DNA of 64,000 bases from contig JALRJN010000088.1 in NCBI GenBank assembly GCA_023261185.1, forward strand, positions 1-64,000, in the 5' to 3' direction. This document shows, one piece after another, positions 1 through 9,371 of this stretch (within the stretch, counting starts at the first letter, position 1; every line of letters begins with the position of its first letter). Source of the DNA: Porticoccus sp. GTDB lineage: Bacteria; Pseudomonadota; Gammaproteobacteria; Pseudomonadales; Porticoccaceae. The notes under the pieces are model-generated. The model ran no database searches. It saw nothing but the letters and a program-made list of their open reading frames with translations, and was not told where the DNA came from. The translations under genes and the position numbers were made by a program.

Positions 1-99
1 TGGCCACTCGGCAACGAGACCGTGTTTATTCCAGGGCACGGTCCTGAAAGCACTTTTGGCCGAGAGCGTGTAAGCAACCCTTACGTGGGCGGCACTTGA
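1..99 (+). CDS. MBL-fold metallo-hydrolase, C-terminal end (partial)
   Basis: The first 32 codons in frame 1 run open from the window edge to a TGA. The peptide contains [15 protein letters not shown], which resembles the C-terminal signature of YcbL/glyoxalase-II-like zinc hydrolases, where the GHGP histidine is a metal ligand. The start lies outside the window, so catalytic residues cannot be checked. This stretch lies on the AmpG side of the junction in the next gene, so it may belong to a different ancestral locus. Confidence 0.6.
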   Translation, partial: WPLGNETVFIPGHGPESTFGRERVSNPYVGGT

Positions 100-133
100 T
101 CACTTCACCCGCCCAACGATCAACCTGCACCGT

Positions 134-1201
134 ATGAACACCTCACCTGTGCGCGTGGGCTGGCGTGAGAGCCTTGCCATCATCGCCGATCGCAAAACCC
201 TGATCATGCTGTGTTTGGGGTTCTCGGCAGGCATTCCCATTTTGTTGATCTTTTCGTCTTTGTCGTTGTGGTTGCGGGAGGCGGGCGTGGAACGCGCAAC
301 CGTGACTTTCTTCAGCTGGGCCGCGCTGGGCTACTCGTTCAAATTTGTGTGGGCGCCGTTGGTTGACCGACTCCCATTGCCTGTGCTCACGAGATGGCTG
401 GGCTTGCGCAGGGGCTGGCTTTTGTTGTCCCAGTTGCTCGTCATGTGCGGCCTGTTCGGCTTTGGCGGTTCCTTTGTCTCCCTGCTGATATCCAAGTGGA
501 TGGCAAAGATGAGTACCGGCACTAAACTCATCGAGCAACCCCGGACACCGGACGAACGCTGGCTGATGGAAACCGTCAGTGATCTGGCCAACAAAGCCGG
601 CATCGGCATGCCGGAAGTAGGTATTTTTCCAGCACAGCAATCGAATGCGTTTGCCACAGGTTGGAACAAGAACAACGCACTGGTAGCTGTCAGCGAAGGT
701 CTTCTGCACCGCTTCGACAAGGAAGAAGTGCGCGCCGTCCTGGCCCATGAAATTGGCCACGTTGCCAACGGCGATATGGTCACCCTGTCCCTGGTTCAGG
801 GTGTGCTGAACACCTTCGTGATGTTCTTTGCCCGTATTCTGGGCTCCATCATCGACAAGGCGGTGTTCAAAAATGAACGCGGCTACGGCATCGGTTACTT
901 TGTCACCGTGATGGTATTACAGGTCATACTGGGTATTTTCGCCTCCATGATCGTCATGTGGTTTTCACGCTGGCGGGAATTCCGCGCCGACGCTGCCGGT
1001 GCGCATCTGGCCGGCCGCGGTGCGATGATTTCTGCGCTGCAACGCCTGCAGGAAGAAACCCAGGCCCATGTCCCCAACCAGATGCCCGACACACTGACCG
1101 CCTTCGGCATCTCCAGTGGCTGGAAACAGCACGCGACTCGCCTGTTCATGTCTCACCCGCCACTGGATGAGCGTATTGAAGCCCTGCGCCGGGGCGTTTG
1201 A
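134..1201 (+). CDS. Chimeric ORF: AmpG-like permease N-terminus fused to HtpX zinc protease
   Basis: The 355-residue product has two unrelated halves. Residues 1 to about 100 look like the start of an AmpG-type MFS permease, with [20 protein letters not shown] and a downstream [11 protein letters not shown]. From about residue 100 it is HtpX, the membrane zinc metalloprotease of envelope stress: [20 protein letters not shown], the zinc motif HEIGH at residues 205-209, a later EFRAD motif and the C-terminal [14 protein letters not shown]. The HtpX portion lacks only its native first membrane segment. The join falls in a QLLVMCGL stretch (about nt 428-450) that fits either family, suggesting recombination at short homology or a mis-assembled contig. 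Whether the hybrid is made or active is unknown. Confidence 0.75.
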   Translation: MNTSPVRVGWRESLAIIADRKTLIMLCLGFSAGIPILLIFSSLSLWLREAGVERATVTFFSWAALGYSFKFVWAPLVDRLPLPVLTRWLGLRRGWLLLSQLLVMCGLFGFGGSFVSLLISKWMAKMSTGTKLIEQPRTPDERWLMETVSDLANKAGIGMPEVGIFPAQQSNAFATGWNKNNALVAVSEGLLHRFDKEEVRAVLAHEIGHVANGDMVTLSLVQGVLNTFVMFFARILGSIIDKAVFKNERGYGIGYFVTVMVLQVILGIFASMIVMWFSRWREFRADAAGAHLAGRGAMISALQRLQEETQAHVPNQMPDTLTAFGISSGWKQHATRLFMSHPPLDERIEALRRGV

Positions 1202-1542
1202 TGACGGCCAGTCCTCTCTGCCGCCTGGAAGACATACCCAACCCAGGCGGCATTGACCTGGAGATTGAGGGCGAGGCCTGCTTTGCCGTACGTCGCGGAC
1301 AATCAGTACAGGTTTTTCGCAACAGTTGCCCCCATATCGGGGCGCCCCTCAACCTGATACCAGGCCAGTTTCTGGATCTGGAAAAAGAATATATTCAGTG
1401 CAGCACCCATGGTGCCCTTTTTGAAATAGACAGCGGCCTCTGTGTGGCAGGCCCCTGCCACAACCAATCTCTAAAGGCCAAATCCTGCACACTGATTAAT
1501 GGCGAGGTCTACCTCGCGGACGATCTGGAAAGATCTCGTTAA
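1201..1542 (+). CDS. Rieske-type [2Fe-2S] ferredoxin-like protein
   Basis: This 113-residue soluble protein carries one Rieske domain. The cluster ligands are visible as C43-P-H45 and C67-S-T-H70, the CxH...CxxH spacing of NirD/ferredoxin-like Rieske proteins. Such proteins usually pass electrons to an oxygenase or reductase partner; none is adjacent, so its role is open. The ATG overlaps the upstream TGA by one base (TGATG), indicating translational coupling. A TTG three bases earlier is possible but less likely. Confidence 0.8.
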   Translation: MTASPLCRLEDIPNPGGIDLEIEGEACFAVRRGQSVQVFRNSCPHIGAPLNLIPGQFLDLEKEYIQCSTHGALFEIDSGLCVAGPCHNQSLKAKSCTLINGEVYLADDLERSR

Positions 1543-1629
1543 TCAGCGAGTTTAACCATTGAATTCACCGGCTACGCCCCCATCTATCGACTCAGGCAGC
1601 TACCCAGAACAAATCCACAGGAGATTCTT

Positions 1630-2169
1630 TTGGAACAATATCGAGGCACCACCATTCTTTCCGTACGTCGCAACGGCAAGGTAGTTATCGGTGGCGACGG
1701 CCAGGTGACCCTGGGCAACACCGTCATGAAAGGCAATGCGCGCAAAGTTCGTCGCTTGCACAATGATCAGGTCATCGCGGGCTTTGCCGGTGGTACAGCC
1801 GATGCCTTTACCCTGTTTGAACGCTTTGAAGCCAAACTAGAGCAGCACCGGGGTAACCTGACCCGGGCAGCGGTAGAGCTGGCCAAAGACTGGCGTTCTG
1901 ACCGCATTCTGAGAAAGCTCGAGGCATTACTGGCTGTGGCCGACAAGGAGGCCTCCCTGATCATCACTGGCAACGGCGATGTGATCCAACCTGAAAATGA
2001 CTTGATCGCCATCGGCTCCGGCGGGGCCTTCGCCCAGTCTGCGGCCCGAGCTCTATTGGAAAATACCGAGCTCGACGCAAAATCCATTGTCGAAAAAGGC
2101 CTGGAAATCGCTGGCGATATCTGCATCTACACAAACCACAATCGCACCATCGAAGAACTGGATTACTGA
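1630..2169 (+). CDS. hslV: ATP-dependent protease subunit HslV
   Basis: This is the 179-residue proteolytic subunit of the HslVU (ClpQY) protease, a proteasome-like threonine peptidase acting on misfolded cytoplasmic proteins. The conserved block [19 protein letters not shown] is present. The active-site threonine is T7, so a short propeptide (MEQYRG) must be removed; several other proteobacterial HslV proteins start this way, unlike the E. coli form. The start is TTG, supported by a CAGGAG ribosome site nine bases upstream. hslU follows after about 107 bases. Confidence 0.95.
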   Translation: MEQYRGTTILSVRRNGKVVIGGDGQVTLGNTVMKGNARKVRRLHNDQVIAGFAGGTADAFTLFERFEAKLEQHRGNLTRAAVELAKDWRSDRILRKLEALLAVADKEASLIITGNGDVIQPENDLIAIGSGGAFAQSAARALLENTELDAKSIVEKGLEIAGDICIYTNHNRTIEELDY

Positions 2170-2170
2170 T

Positions 2171-2206
2171 CAATGCCAAAGGTGGTACCCCCCCCCCTTG
2201 GCATTG
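2171..2206 (+). other. Hairpin with C10 tract between hslV and hslU
   Basis: A 9-bp perfect inverted repeat (CAATGCCAA / TTGGCATTG) starts two bases after the hslV stop. It can extend by pairing GGTGG with part of a ten-cytosine run at 2188-2197. There is no U-tract, so this is not a classical intrinsic terminator. It may stabilise the hslV transcript or set the HslV to HslU ratio. Confidence 0.6.
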
Positions 2207-2276
2207 ATTGAAAAGTTATTTCCGGCCCAGCACAGACACACCAGATGATGCGGCCGGTATCAGAGAGATTTACAGC

Positions 2277-3602
2277 ATGTCCAATATGACTCCCCGAGAA
2301 ATTGTTCACGAACTGGACCGCCATATTATCGGCCAGGATGCCGCCAAACGGGCCGTGGCCATCGCCCTGCGAAATCGCTGGCGGCGCATGCAGCTTGAAC
2401 CCGAGCTGCGCAACGAAGTAACCCCTAAAAATATTTTGATGATCGGCCCCACAGGGGTCGGCAAAACCGAAATCGCCCGCCGCTTGGCGCGACTGGCCAA
2501 CGCCCCATTCGTCAAGGTTGAAGCGACCAAATTTACCGAGGTCGGCTATGTGGGCAAAGATGTGGAATCCATTATCCGCGACCTGGTTGAAACCTCCGTC
2601 AAACTATTGCGCGAAAGTGAAATGCACAAGGTTCAGCAACGGGCAATGGATGCTGCCGAGGAACTGGTTCTCGACGCTCTGTTGCCACCTGCCAGGGACG
2701 GGGAATCCAGTGAGGCAGAGTCCAGTACCCGCCAGGTTTTCCGCAAGAAACTGCGTCAGGGCGAACTGGATGACAAGGAGATTGAAATTGATATCAGCGC
2801 CACTCCCATGGGCGTTGAAATCATGGCGCCCCCCGGCATGGAAGAAATGACCAATCAGTTGCAAAACATGTTTTCCAATCTGGGCAAAGACAAAAAGCAG
2901 CGTAAAAAGGTCACTGTAGCCCAGGCGATGAAACAACTGACCGAAGAGCAGGCTGTAAGCATGGTCAACGAAGAGGAGCTGAAAGTTCGCGCTGTGGAAT
3001 CGGCCGAACAAAACGGCATCGTCTTTATCGACGAGATCGACAAGGTCGCCAAACGCGGCGAGACCTCCGGCGCCGATGTCTCCCGTGAGGGCGTACAACG
3101 GGATCTGCTGCCACTGATTGAAGGCAGCACCGTCACCACCAAGTACGGCATGATCAAGACCGACCACATTCTGTTCATTGCCTCAGGGGCATTCCATTTT
3201 TCTAAACCCTCTGACCTGATCCCCGAGCTACAGGGCAGACTGCCCATTCGTGTGGAGCTGCAATCCCTCAGCAGCGAGGATTTTGAGCGCATTCTCACCG
3301 AACCCAACGCCTCCCTCACCGAGCAGTACAGGGAGCTACTGGCGACAGAAGCGTTAAACGTCAACTTCCAGCCGGACGGTGTTAAACGCATTGCGGAGAT
3401 TGCCTTTGAGGTCAATGAGCGCACCGAGAATATTGGCGCCCGACGCCTGCACACACTGATGGAGAGGCTGCTGGAAGACATTTCTTTCGAGGCATCGGAT
3501 CGGGGTGGCAAAGACGAGCCCGTGAATATTGATGCGACATTTGTTGACCAGCAGCTCACGGAAATATCCCGAGATGAAGACCTGTCTCGGTTTATTCTCT
3601 AA
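2277..3602 (+). CDS. hslU: ATP-dependent protease ATPase subunit HslU
   Basis: HslU is the AAA+ unfoldase that feeds substrates to HslV. This product has 441 residues, normal for the family. Visible motifs are the N-terminal [16 protein letters not shown], Walker A GPTGVGKT, the pore motif GYVGKD, Walker [10 protein letters not shown] and the sensor-2 region [17 protein letters not shown]. The C-terminus ends RFIL, which in the family docks into HslV. The frame is open 23 codons further upstream, but the ATG at 2277 matches family starts and has an AGAGAG ribosome site. Confidence 0.96.
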   Translation: MSNMTPREIVHELDRHIIGQDAAKRAVAIALRNRWRRMQLEPELRNEVTPKNILMIGPTGVGKTEIARRLARLANAPFVKVEATKFTEVGYVGKDVESIIRDLVETSVKLLRESEMHKVQQRAMDAAEELVLDALLPPARDGESSEAESSTRQVFRKKLRQGELDDKEIEIDISATPMGVEIMAPPGMEEMTNQLQNMFSNLGKDKKQRKKVTVAQAMKQLTEEQAVSMVNEEELKVRAVESAEQNGIVFIDEIDKVAKRGETSGADVSREGVQRDLLPLIEGSTVTTKYGMIKTDHILFIASGAFHFSKPSDLIPELQGRLPIRVELQSLSSEDFERILTEPNASLTEQYRELLATEALNVNFQPDGVKRIAEIAFEVNERTENIGARRLHTLMERLLEDISFEASDRGGKDEPVNIDATFVDQQLTEISRDEDLSRFIL

Positions 3603-3642
3603 TTCAGTACATTCTGCTCGTCAAACGTAAAGGCAAATCATT

Positions 3643-4038
3643 GTGTTGCCCAATAAAGTAAAAGTTGGCAAGGAAGATGGCAGCCTCACCCTGGAGTATC
3701 CGGATGGGGCATGCTTTACCATGTCGGGTGAATACCTGAGGGTTCATTCACCCAGTGCGGAGGTGAAAGGACATGGTCCCGGACAGGAAGTACTTCAACA
3801 CGGCAAACAGGGTATCCAGGTCACGGGCGCCGCTGCCTCCGGCAACTACGCCCTGACACTGACATTCAGTGACGGCCATAACAGTGGCATCTTCAGCTGG
3901 GATTACCTGAGAGATCTCGCCCAAAACCATGAACAGTACTGGCAACATTACCTAGACAAGCTGACCCAATCGGGGAAATTTCGAGATGCCAACACCCAAC
4001 CCGTAAAGCTAATGGACCCGCGCAGTCCAAAAAACTAG
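3643..4038 (+). CDS. DUF971 family protein
   Basis: This 131-residue protein is a stand-alone DUF971 domain, also found at the N-terminus of gamma-butyrobetaine hydroxylase. The core LEYPDG...GEYLRVHSPSAEV and the later SDGHNSGIFSWDYLR are recognisable. In many gammaproteobacteria it follows hslU, as here, about 40 bases downstream. Its biochemical role is not established. The start is GTG. The C-terminal 25 residues look disordered. Confidence 0.85.
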   Translation: MLPNKVKVGKEDGSLTLEYPDGACFTMSGEYLRVHSPSAEVKGHGPGQEVLQHGKQGIQVTGAAASGNYALTLTFSDGHNSGIFSWDYLRDLAQNHEQYWQHYLDKLTQSGKFRDANTQPVKLMDPRSPKN

Positions 4039-4092
4039 GCCTCAACGAACTTAACACTCCGTATCATTACAGTCGGAATCATCAGATTTAGC

Positions 4093-5364
4093 TCAACCAG
4101 CCTGTCGGTGCGCCGCTGCCAGAGCCTCTCGAAAGTCCGGGTGCGCAATATTGATAAGCTTTTCAGCCCGTTCCTTTAGACTGGCCCCGTATAAATGCGC
4201 CACACCAAACTCTGTGACCACGTAATCCACTTGGGCTCGGGATGTCACCACCCCTGCACCACTGGCCAGGTGGCTAACGATGCGCGACTGCTTGCCTGAC
4301 AACGCAGTGGCTGGCAAAGCGATGATGGAACGCCCACCTTCTGACATCTGAGATCCGGTCACAAAATCCACCTGCCCACCGAAGCCCGAGTAAACCCGGT
4401 CGCCGATGGAATCAGCACACACCTGGCCACTCAAATCCACCTGGATCGCACTGTTGATGGACATCACCCGGGGATTTTTGCGAATCACTGCGGGATTGTT
4501 CACGTATTCAGTATCGAGAAAAACAACTTCGGTGTTGTCATCCACAAAGTCATACAGCGCCCGTGAACCGAGCACGAAACTGGTGACTATTTTCCCCGGA
4601 TGAACGACCTTATTGCTGTTATCGACGACACCCTTCTCCATCAACGGCAAGACACCACTGGAAAACATCTCCGTATGGATACCGAGATGTCGATGACCAT
4701 CAAGATGGGCTAATACCGCATCCGGGATTGCCCCAATGCCCAACTGCAGGCAATCTCCATCGCGAATCAGCTCTGCAACCAGGCGTCCAATCTGCAAATG
4801 TGTCTGGTTGGGGGTTCCCACGTCCAGACAGGGAATATCACTGTCAATTTCGACGGCGTAATCAATCGTGTCAAACGGAATAGCTGCATCACCATGGGTG
4901 CGGGGCATCTGCGGATTTATCTGTGCGATGATCGTCTTGGCCACACTGGTGGCAGCCAGCGTGGCTTCCACCGACACCCCCAGAGAGCAATTGCCGTGGC
5001 GGTCCGGCGGTGATACCTGAATCAGAGCCACATCCACCGGCTGGCGGCCATTGCGAAGCATTTTCGGTATTTCCGAGAGGAACATGGGCACATAATCCGC
5101 CTTGCCCTGATTCACCAACTCTCGCGTGCTGTGGCTGACAAAGTAGCAGCGGTTGCGCAGGTGTCCATCCAGTTCCGGCTGACAGACCGCTTCCGCGTGC
5201 TCCAGGTGCAGCTGTAACAGCTGGATATCCTTAAGATCCTTTGCTTTTACTGCCAGGGCTTCCAGCATTTTATAAGGAGTTGCCGCCATGGAGTGGCACC
5301 AGATGCGGTCTGACGAGCGTATGGGGGCAAGAGCTGCTTCAGCGGTTGCACAGATGACGGGCAT
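4093..5364 (-). CDS. Acetyl-CoA hydrolase/CoA-transferase family protein
   Basis: This 423-residue protein belongs to the family of acetate and 4-hydroxybutyrate CoA-transferases and acetyl-CoA hydrolases. Family-like segments are ISPPDRHGNCSLGVSVE near residue 150, GDCLQLGIGAIPDAVLAHL, the oxyanion-loop-like GFGGQVDFVTGS, and a C-terminal YVVTEFGVAHLYG. A glutamate-dependent CoA exchange is expected from the family. The exact acyl substrate cannot be told from sequence. It is transcribed convergently with the DUF971 gene and divergently from the GGDEF gene. Confidence 0.85.
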   Translation of the reverse strand: MPVICATAEAALAPIRSSDRIWCHSMAATPYKMLEALAVKAKDLKDIQLLQLHLEHAEAVCQPELDGHLRNRCYFVSHSTRELVNQGKADYVPMFLSEIPKMLRNGRQPVDVALIQVSPPDRHGNCSLGVSVEATLAATSVAKTIIAQINPQMPRTHGDAAIPFDTIDYAVEIDSDIPCLDVGTPNQTHLQIGRLVAELIRDGDCLQLGIGAIPDAVLAHLDGHRHLGIHTEMFSSGVLPLMEKGVVDNSNKVVHPGKIVTSFVLGSRALYDFVDDNTEVVFLDTEYVNNPAVIRKNPRVMSINSAIQVDLSGQVCADSIGDRVYSGFGGQVDFVTGSQMSEGGRSIIALPATALSGKQSRIVSHLASGAGVVTSRAQVDYVVTEFGVAHLYGASLKERAEKLINIAHPDFREALAAAHRQAG

Positions 5365-5918
5365 AGCGTTGTTTCTCTCTGAATGTCCGGGAAGTGATCG
5401 GGACCATTCTAATCTGAATATATGTCGTTTGGATGAACCCTGCGCCTCAACGTCAATGGTAAAGGGTTGGGTTAAGGCAACAAGGATAACCCCCCATCAG
5501 AAGGCTGTTCACAGGATCTGCTTGCTGCAGGCTGACATTTCTGCAAGTTTACCATCGAGCATATTCAGAATGTGGCGGCGAACCATTACACCCTGAACCT
5601 TACTCACCTTATGCACCATGGGTTAACTCTTCGGTTTATCCAGTAACATTTGTTACGCCGGGCTCAGCGGGGCTTCATCAGGTAAGGCAAAGTATAAGCA
5701 CATCACTGAGCATGCTGTCTTTAACTGAAGCTAGTCGCTGATTGGGCTGTTGTTCCCAACGGTATAGCGACATTTGACAAACTCCCACCGCAACTGGACT
5801 CAAGTACGTACGGCCGGTGACATCACTGATATAGCTTTTTCACCAATGTCGGTTGTTATCTCTCGGCAAGGGAAATATGATCAAAGACTCATAAAGTGAT
5901 GAGTGCCGTTGCGCTTTC
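5365..5918. other. 554-bp divergent intergenic region
   Basis: No credible gene is seen between the CoA-transferase (minus) and the diguanylate cyclase (plus). Short open frames lack ribosome sites and family resemblance. An inverted repeat GTAACATTTGTTAC lies at 5643-5656 and could be a regulator site. A TTGACA hexamer occurs near 5774 without a convincing -10 partner. The region presumably holds two divergent promoters. Confidence 0.5.
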
Positions 5919-6710
5919 ATGAAAAAATTCGATCTGCCCAGCAAGCTCCAGGTAACAGTACGTGTTGTCGGGGTGGTACTCGGCGCAGAATTTCTGGTCA
6001 GGGCGTTATATAACAGTCTGGCCCTTGAATTGAGTACGTTCCAGGCATCAACACTGAACGCCTTTGCGCTGGTGGTGATTTCCACGCCGATAATTTATTT
6101 CTGGGTTGTGAAGCCCTATGTCTGCGCATACCAGAATGCCCTGAACCAGATTGAATATATCTCCTGCCTCGACCCCCTGACCAAGCTGGCCAACCGGCGT
6201 CTCATCTCTGTGCATGTAGGAAAAACTCTGGCCAATGCTCAACGACACGATCTGCACGGCGCCCTGATGGTGATGGATCTCGACGGTTTTAAACCCATTA
6301 ACGACCGGCACGGCCACGAGGCCGGTGATGCGGTACTGGTGGAAATTGCCCAACGCCTGCAGGCCATCGTGCGCACGGAAGATATCGTCGGCCGGCTGGG
6401 AGGAGATGAATTTGTCGTCGTACTCAGCAACCTGGGGAGACAATCGGATGAAGCGCTTGCTAGGTCAAAGTTCGTGGCAAAAAGACTCTTAGACGCTGTG
6501 GTAAAAACCGTCGAGTTCAACGGTGAAACATTGAGTGTCTCTGCCAGTATTGGCATCCGCTTTATTGACCTCGACCCTAACATCACAGCCGATACACTGA
6601 TCAATGAAGCCGATGCCGCCATGTATCAGGCAAAAAAAGCGGGAAAGGCCCGAGCCGTTATTTTCCGGGAGCAGATACTGTTGCCGGAAATGCACACCAC
6701 CACATCCTGA
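5919..6710 (+). CDS. Membrane-anchored diguanylate cyclase (GGDEF)
   Basis: The 263-residue protein has two N-terminal membrane helices (about residues 12-32 and 44-64) and a cytoplasmic GGDEF domain. The active site RLGGDEF is intact, and an RTED motif five residues before GGDEF matches the RxxD inhibitory site for c-di-GMP feedback. It should make c-di-GMP from two GTP. The short segment between the helices offers little room for a sensor, so the input signal is unknown. The c-di-GMP-associated YajQ family protein is also encoded in this window. Confidence 0.92.
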   Translation: MKKFDLPSKLQVTVRVVGVVLGAEFLVRALYNSLALELSTFQASTLNAFALVVISTPIIYFWVVKPYVCAYQNALNQIEYISCLDPLTKLANRRLISVHVGKTLANAQRHDLHGALMVMDLDGFKPINDRHGHEAGDAVLVEIAQRLQAIVRTEDIVGRLGGDEFVVVLSNLGRQSDEALARSKFVAKRLLDAVVKTVEFNGETLSVSASIGIRFIDLDPNITADTLINEADAAMYQAKKAGKARAVIFREQILLPEMHTTTS

Positions 6711-6790
6711 CTGACACAATTCTGACATCACTCCATCAAAAAATTGTCACCAAACCGTTATAGGCTGGCAGAAAAGGAGCAGAGCCAGTC

Positions 6791-8500
6791 ATGCTTAATG
6801 TCGAAAATTTTATCCAGGATCGTTACCCCGGTTTTTACCAGCGCCACCCCAAGCTGGTACGACCCATTATCCGTGTATTGCGAATGCTGTTCCGGGAACA
6901 GAGCTTCCAACAATTTGAACAGGACTATCCCTACCTACACGGCTTTGATTTCGTCGAACAAGTACTGGATTACTTCGACTTCCGCTACACCGTACGCGAC
7001 CATGAACGCCATCGCATTCCCGCCCAAGGCCGGGTAGTCATTATCGCCAACCATCCTATCGGCTCCCTCGACGGACTGGCACTACTGAAGCTGGTAAGAG
7101 AAACACGGCCGGACGTGAAGGTGGTGGCCAACGAACTGTTGTTTACCATCAAGCCCCTTCACAAGCTGCTGCTGCCGGTGGATAACATGGGCGGAAACAC
7201 TACCCGACAGAACCTAACAGCCATCCGTGAGCACCTGGACAACGAGGGTGCCGTGATTATCTTTCCCGCCGGGGAAGTATCCCGTTTCGGACCCCAAGGC
7301 ATACGCGATGGTCAGTGGCGCAGTGGCTTTCTGCGTATGGCCATCCACAGCAAGGCACCGGTGCTGCCGGTGTTTGTGGATGGCCGGAATTCCGCACTCT
7401 TTTACAGTGTGTCACTGCTGGTAAAACCGCTCTCCACTCTGCTGCTGGTGCGGGAAATGTTTAAGCAAGCACGCAACTGCGTGGACGTACGCATCGGTGA
7501 ACCGGTCAGTTACGACAGCTACCAGCGCATCAACGTGCCCTTGCGGGAAAAGACCAAACTTTTTAAACGCCACCTGTACCGCATCGGTCAGGACAAGAAG
7601 GGTATTTTTGGCACCGTCAGCGCCATTGCCCACCCGGAAAATCGTGCTCTGCTCCGGGATGAAGTCAAGTGCTGTGAACTGCTGGGTGAAACCGGTGACG
7701 GTAAGCAGATTTACCTCTACCGTTACCAGCCGGACTCCCTGATCATGCGCGAAGTGGGCAGGCTACGGGAAATTGCTTTCCGTGCTGTAGGCGAAGGCAC
7801 CGGCAGCCGCCGGGATATCGACGGCTACGACCAGCACTATTTCCACCTGCTACTGTGGGACGAACAGGAACTGGAAATTGCCGGGGCCTACCGATTCTGC
7901 GACGCCACCCTGAGCCTTGAACAGATGGGTAGAGAGCAGCTCTATTCCACTGAACTGTTTCACTACACCACATCAATGAAACCCTATCTGGAGCGGGGCC
8001 TGGAACTGGGTCGCAGCTTCGTCCAACCCAAGTACTGGGGCCGACGCAGCCTCGACTACCTGTGGTACGGCATCGGTGCCTTTCTGCGCAAGAATCCCCA
8101 CTACCGCTATTTGTTCGGTCCAGTGACCCTTAGCAACAGCTACCCGGAGTGGGCCATGGAGATGCTGGTGTATTTCTACAGCCGCCACTATCCCAGCCTG
8201 CAAAAACTGGTGGAGCCCATCCTGCCCTATCGCATCAGCCCCGAGCGACTGGAAGAGCTGGCGGAGAAATTCCCCGGAAAAGACCAGAAGGCAGAATTCA
8301 CCCAGTTGAAGAGCGAACTGGCCCATATGAATCTGAGCGTACCCACCCTGTTCAAGCAGTACACCGAAGTCTGTGAGCTGGGCGGCGTGCAGTTTGCCGG
8401 TTTCAACATCGACCCAGCTTTTGCCAACTGTGTAGACGGTTTGATCATCGTCGACCTGGCCCGCCTCAAATCGTCGAAGCGGGAACGCTACATCGGTTGA
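6791..8500 (+). CDS. Two-domain acyltransferase, OlsF-like (PlsC plus GNAT-like)
   Basis: The 569-residue protein pairs a PlsC/LPLAT acyltransferase with a C-terminal GNAT-like fold. Residues about 75-260 hold the acyltransferase, with NHPIGSLDGL replacing the usual HxxxxD and the glycerolipid-binding block FPAGEVSR. From about residue 300 the sequence resembles OlsB/haemolysin-type N-acyltransferases (GAYRFCDA, YFYSRHYPSLQKL). Characterised OlsF enzymes with this layout make ornithine lipids, the two domains adding N- and O-linked acyl chains. That function is inferred by architecture. A ribosome site AAAGGAG precedes the ATG. The gene appears monocistronic. Confidence 0.8.
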   Translation: MLNVENFIQDRYPGFYQRHPKLVRPIIRVLRMLFREQSFQQFEQDYPYLHGFDFVEQVLDYFDFRYTVRDHERHRIPAQGRVVIIANHPIGSLDGLALLKLVRETRPDVKVVANELLFTIKPLHKLLLPVDNMGGNTTRQNLTAIREHLDNEGAVIIFPAGEVSRFGPQGIRDGQWRSGFLRMAIHSKAPVLPVFVDGRNSALFYSVSLLVKPLSTLLLVREMFKQARNCVDVRIGEPVSYDSYQRINVPLREKTKLFKRHLYRIGQDKKGIFGTVSAIAHPENRALLRDEVKCCELLGETGDGKQIYLYRYQPDSLIMREVGRLREIAFRAVGEGTGSRRDIDGYDQHYFHLLLWDEQELEIAGAYRFCDATLSLEQMGREQLYSTELFHYTTSMKPYLERGLELGRSFVQPKYWGRRSLDYLWYGIGAFLRKNPHYRYLFGPVTLSNSYPEWAMEMLVYFYSRHYPSLQKLVEPILPYRISPERLEELAEKFPGKDQKAEFTQLKSELAHMNLSVPTLFKQYTEVCELGGVQFAGFNIDPAFANCVDGLIIVDLARLKSSKRERYIG

Positions 8501-8621
8501 TCCATAGCTGCCTCAACGATATTGATCCCTGTCAGGAAAACCCGCTGACGAGCCTCCCGCCAAGGGACACTCCGCCAGTGTCGGTGTACAATGTCGGCCT
8601 TTATTTATCCGGCAGCCGGCA

Positions 8622-9371
8622 ATGACTGACAACAAGACCACCCATTTCGGTTACAAAACTGTTCCCGTCCAGGAAAAGGCCGCACGCGTGGCCGATGTCT
8701 TCCACTCTGTGGCGGCAAAATATGACCTGATGAACGACCTGATGTCCGGGGGTATTCACCGCCTCTGGAAGCGATTTACCATTGAGATGTCCGGGGTCCG
8801 ACCTGGTCAGCGCATCCTGGATATTGCCGGGGGCACCGGCGACCTGGCGGCCAGGTTTGCACGCCTGGTCGGTCCAGATGGCGAGGTGGTACTGGCGGAT
8901 ATCAACGACTCCATGTTGAAAGTAGGCCGGGACAAGCTGATGGATCACGGCGTTGCCAGCAACGTCCGCTATGCCCAGGCCGATGCCCAGTACCTGCCCT
9001 TCGGTGATAATACGTTTGATTGCATCACTATCGCCTTTGGTCTGCGCAACGTGACCGACAAGGATCTGGCCTTGCGTTCCATGCTGCGGGTGCTGAAACC
9101 AGGTGGCCGCTTGCTGGTGCTGGAGTTTTCCAAACCCACCAGCAATCTGCTCGGAAAAGCCTACGACTTCTACTCGTTTAACCTGTTACCCCGCATGGGC
9201 AAACTGGTGGCCAACGATGCTGAAAGCTATCAGTACCTGGCGGAATCCATTCGCATGCACCCGGACCAGCCAACCCTCAAGGGCATGATGCAAGAGGCAG
9301 GGTTTACCAATTGTGAATACCACAACATGACCGGCGGCATTGTTGCCCTGCACCGGGGCTTCAAACCCTGA
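8622..9371 (+). CDS. ubiE: Ubiquinone/menaquinone C-methyltransferase UbiE
   Basis: UbiE is the SAM-dependent C-methyltransferase of ubiquinone and menaquinone synthesis. The 249-residue product shows the SAM-binding motif [16 protein letters not shown], the family block [22 protein letters not shown], and the C-terminal GGIVALHRG. Length is normal. Its TGA overlaps the ubiJ ATG (TGATG), so ubiE, ubiJ and ubiB form one translationally coupled operon. Confidence 0.97.
   Translation: MTDNKTTHFGYKTVPVQEKAARVADVFHSVAAKYDLMNDLMSGGIHRLWKRFTIEMSGVRPGQRILDIAGGTGDLAARFARLVGPDGEVVLADINDSMLKVGRDKLMDHGVASNVRYAQADAQYLPFGDNTFDCITIAFGLRNVTDKDLALRSMLRVLKPGGRLLVLEFSKPTSNLLGKAYDFYSFNLLPRMGKLVANDAESYQYLAESIRMHPDQPTLKGMMQEAGFTNCEYHNMTGGIVALHRGFKP

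Noticed and set aside
5643..5656. GTAACATTTGTTAC palindrome as a named operator
   Set aside because: The repeat is real, but it matches no regulator site I can name with confidence, so it is noted only within the intergenic entry.
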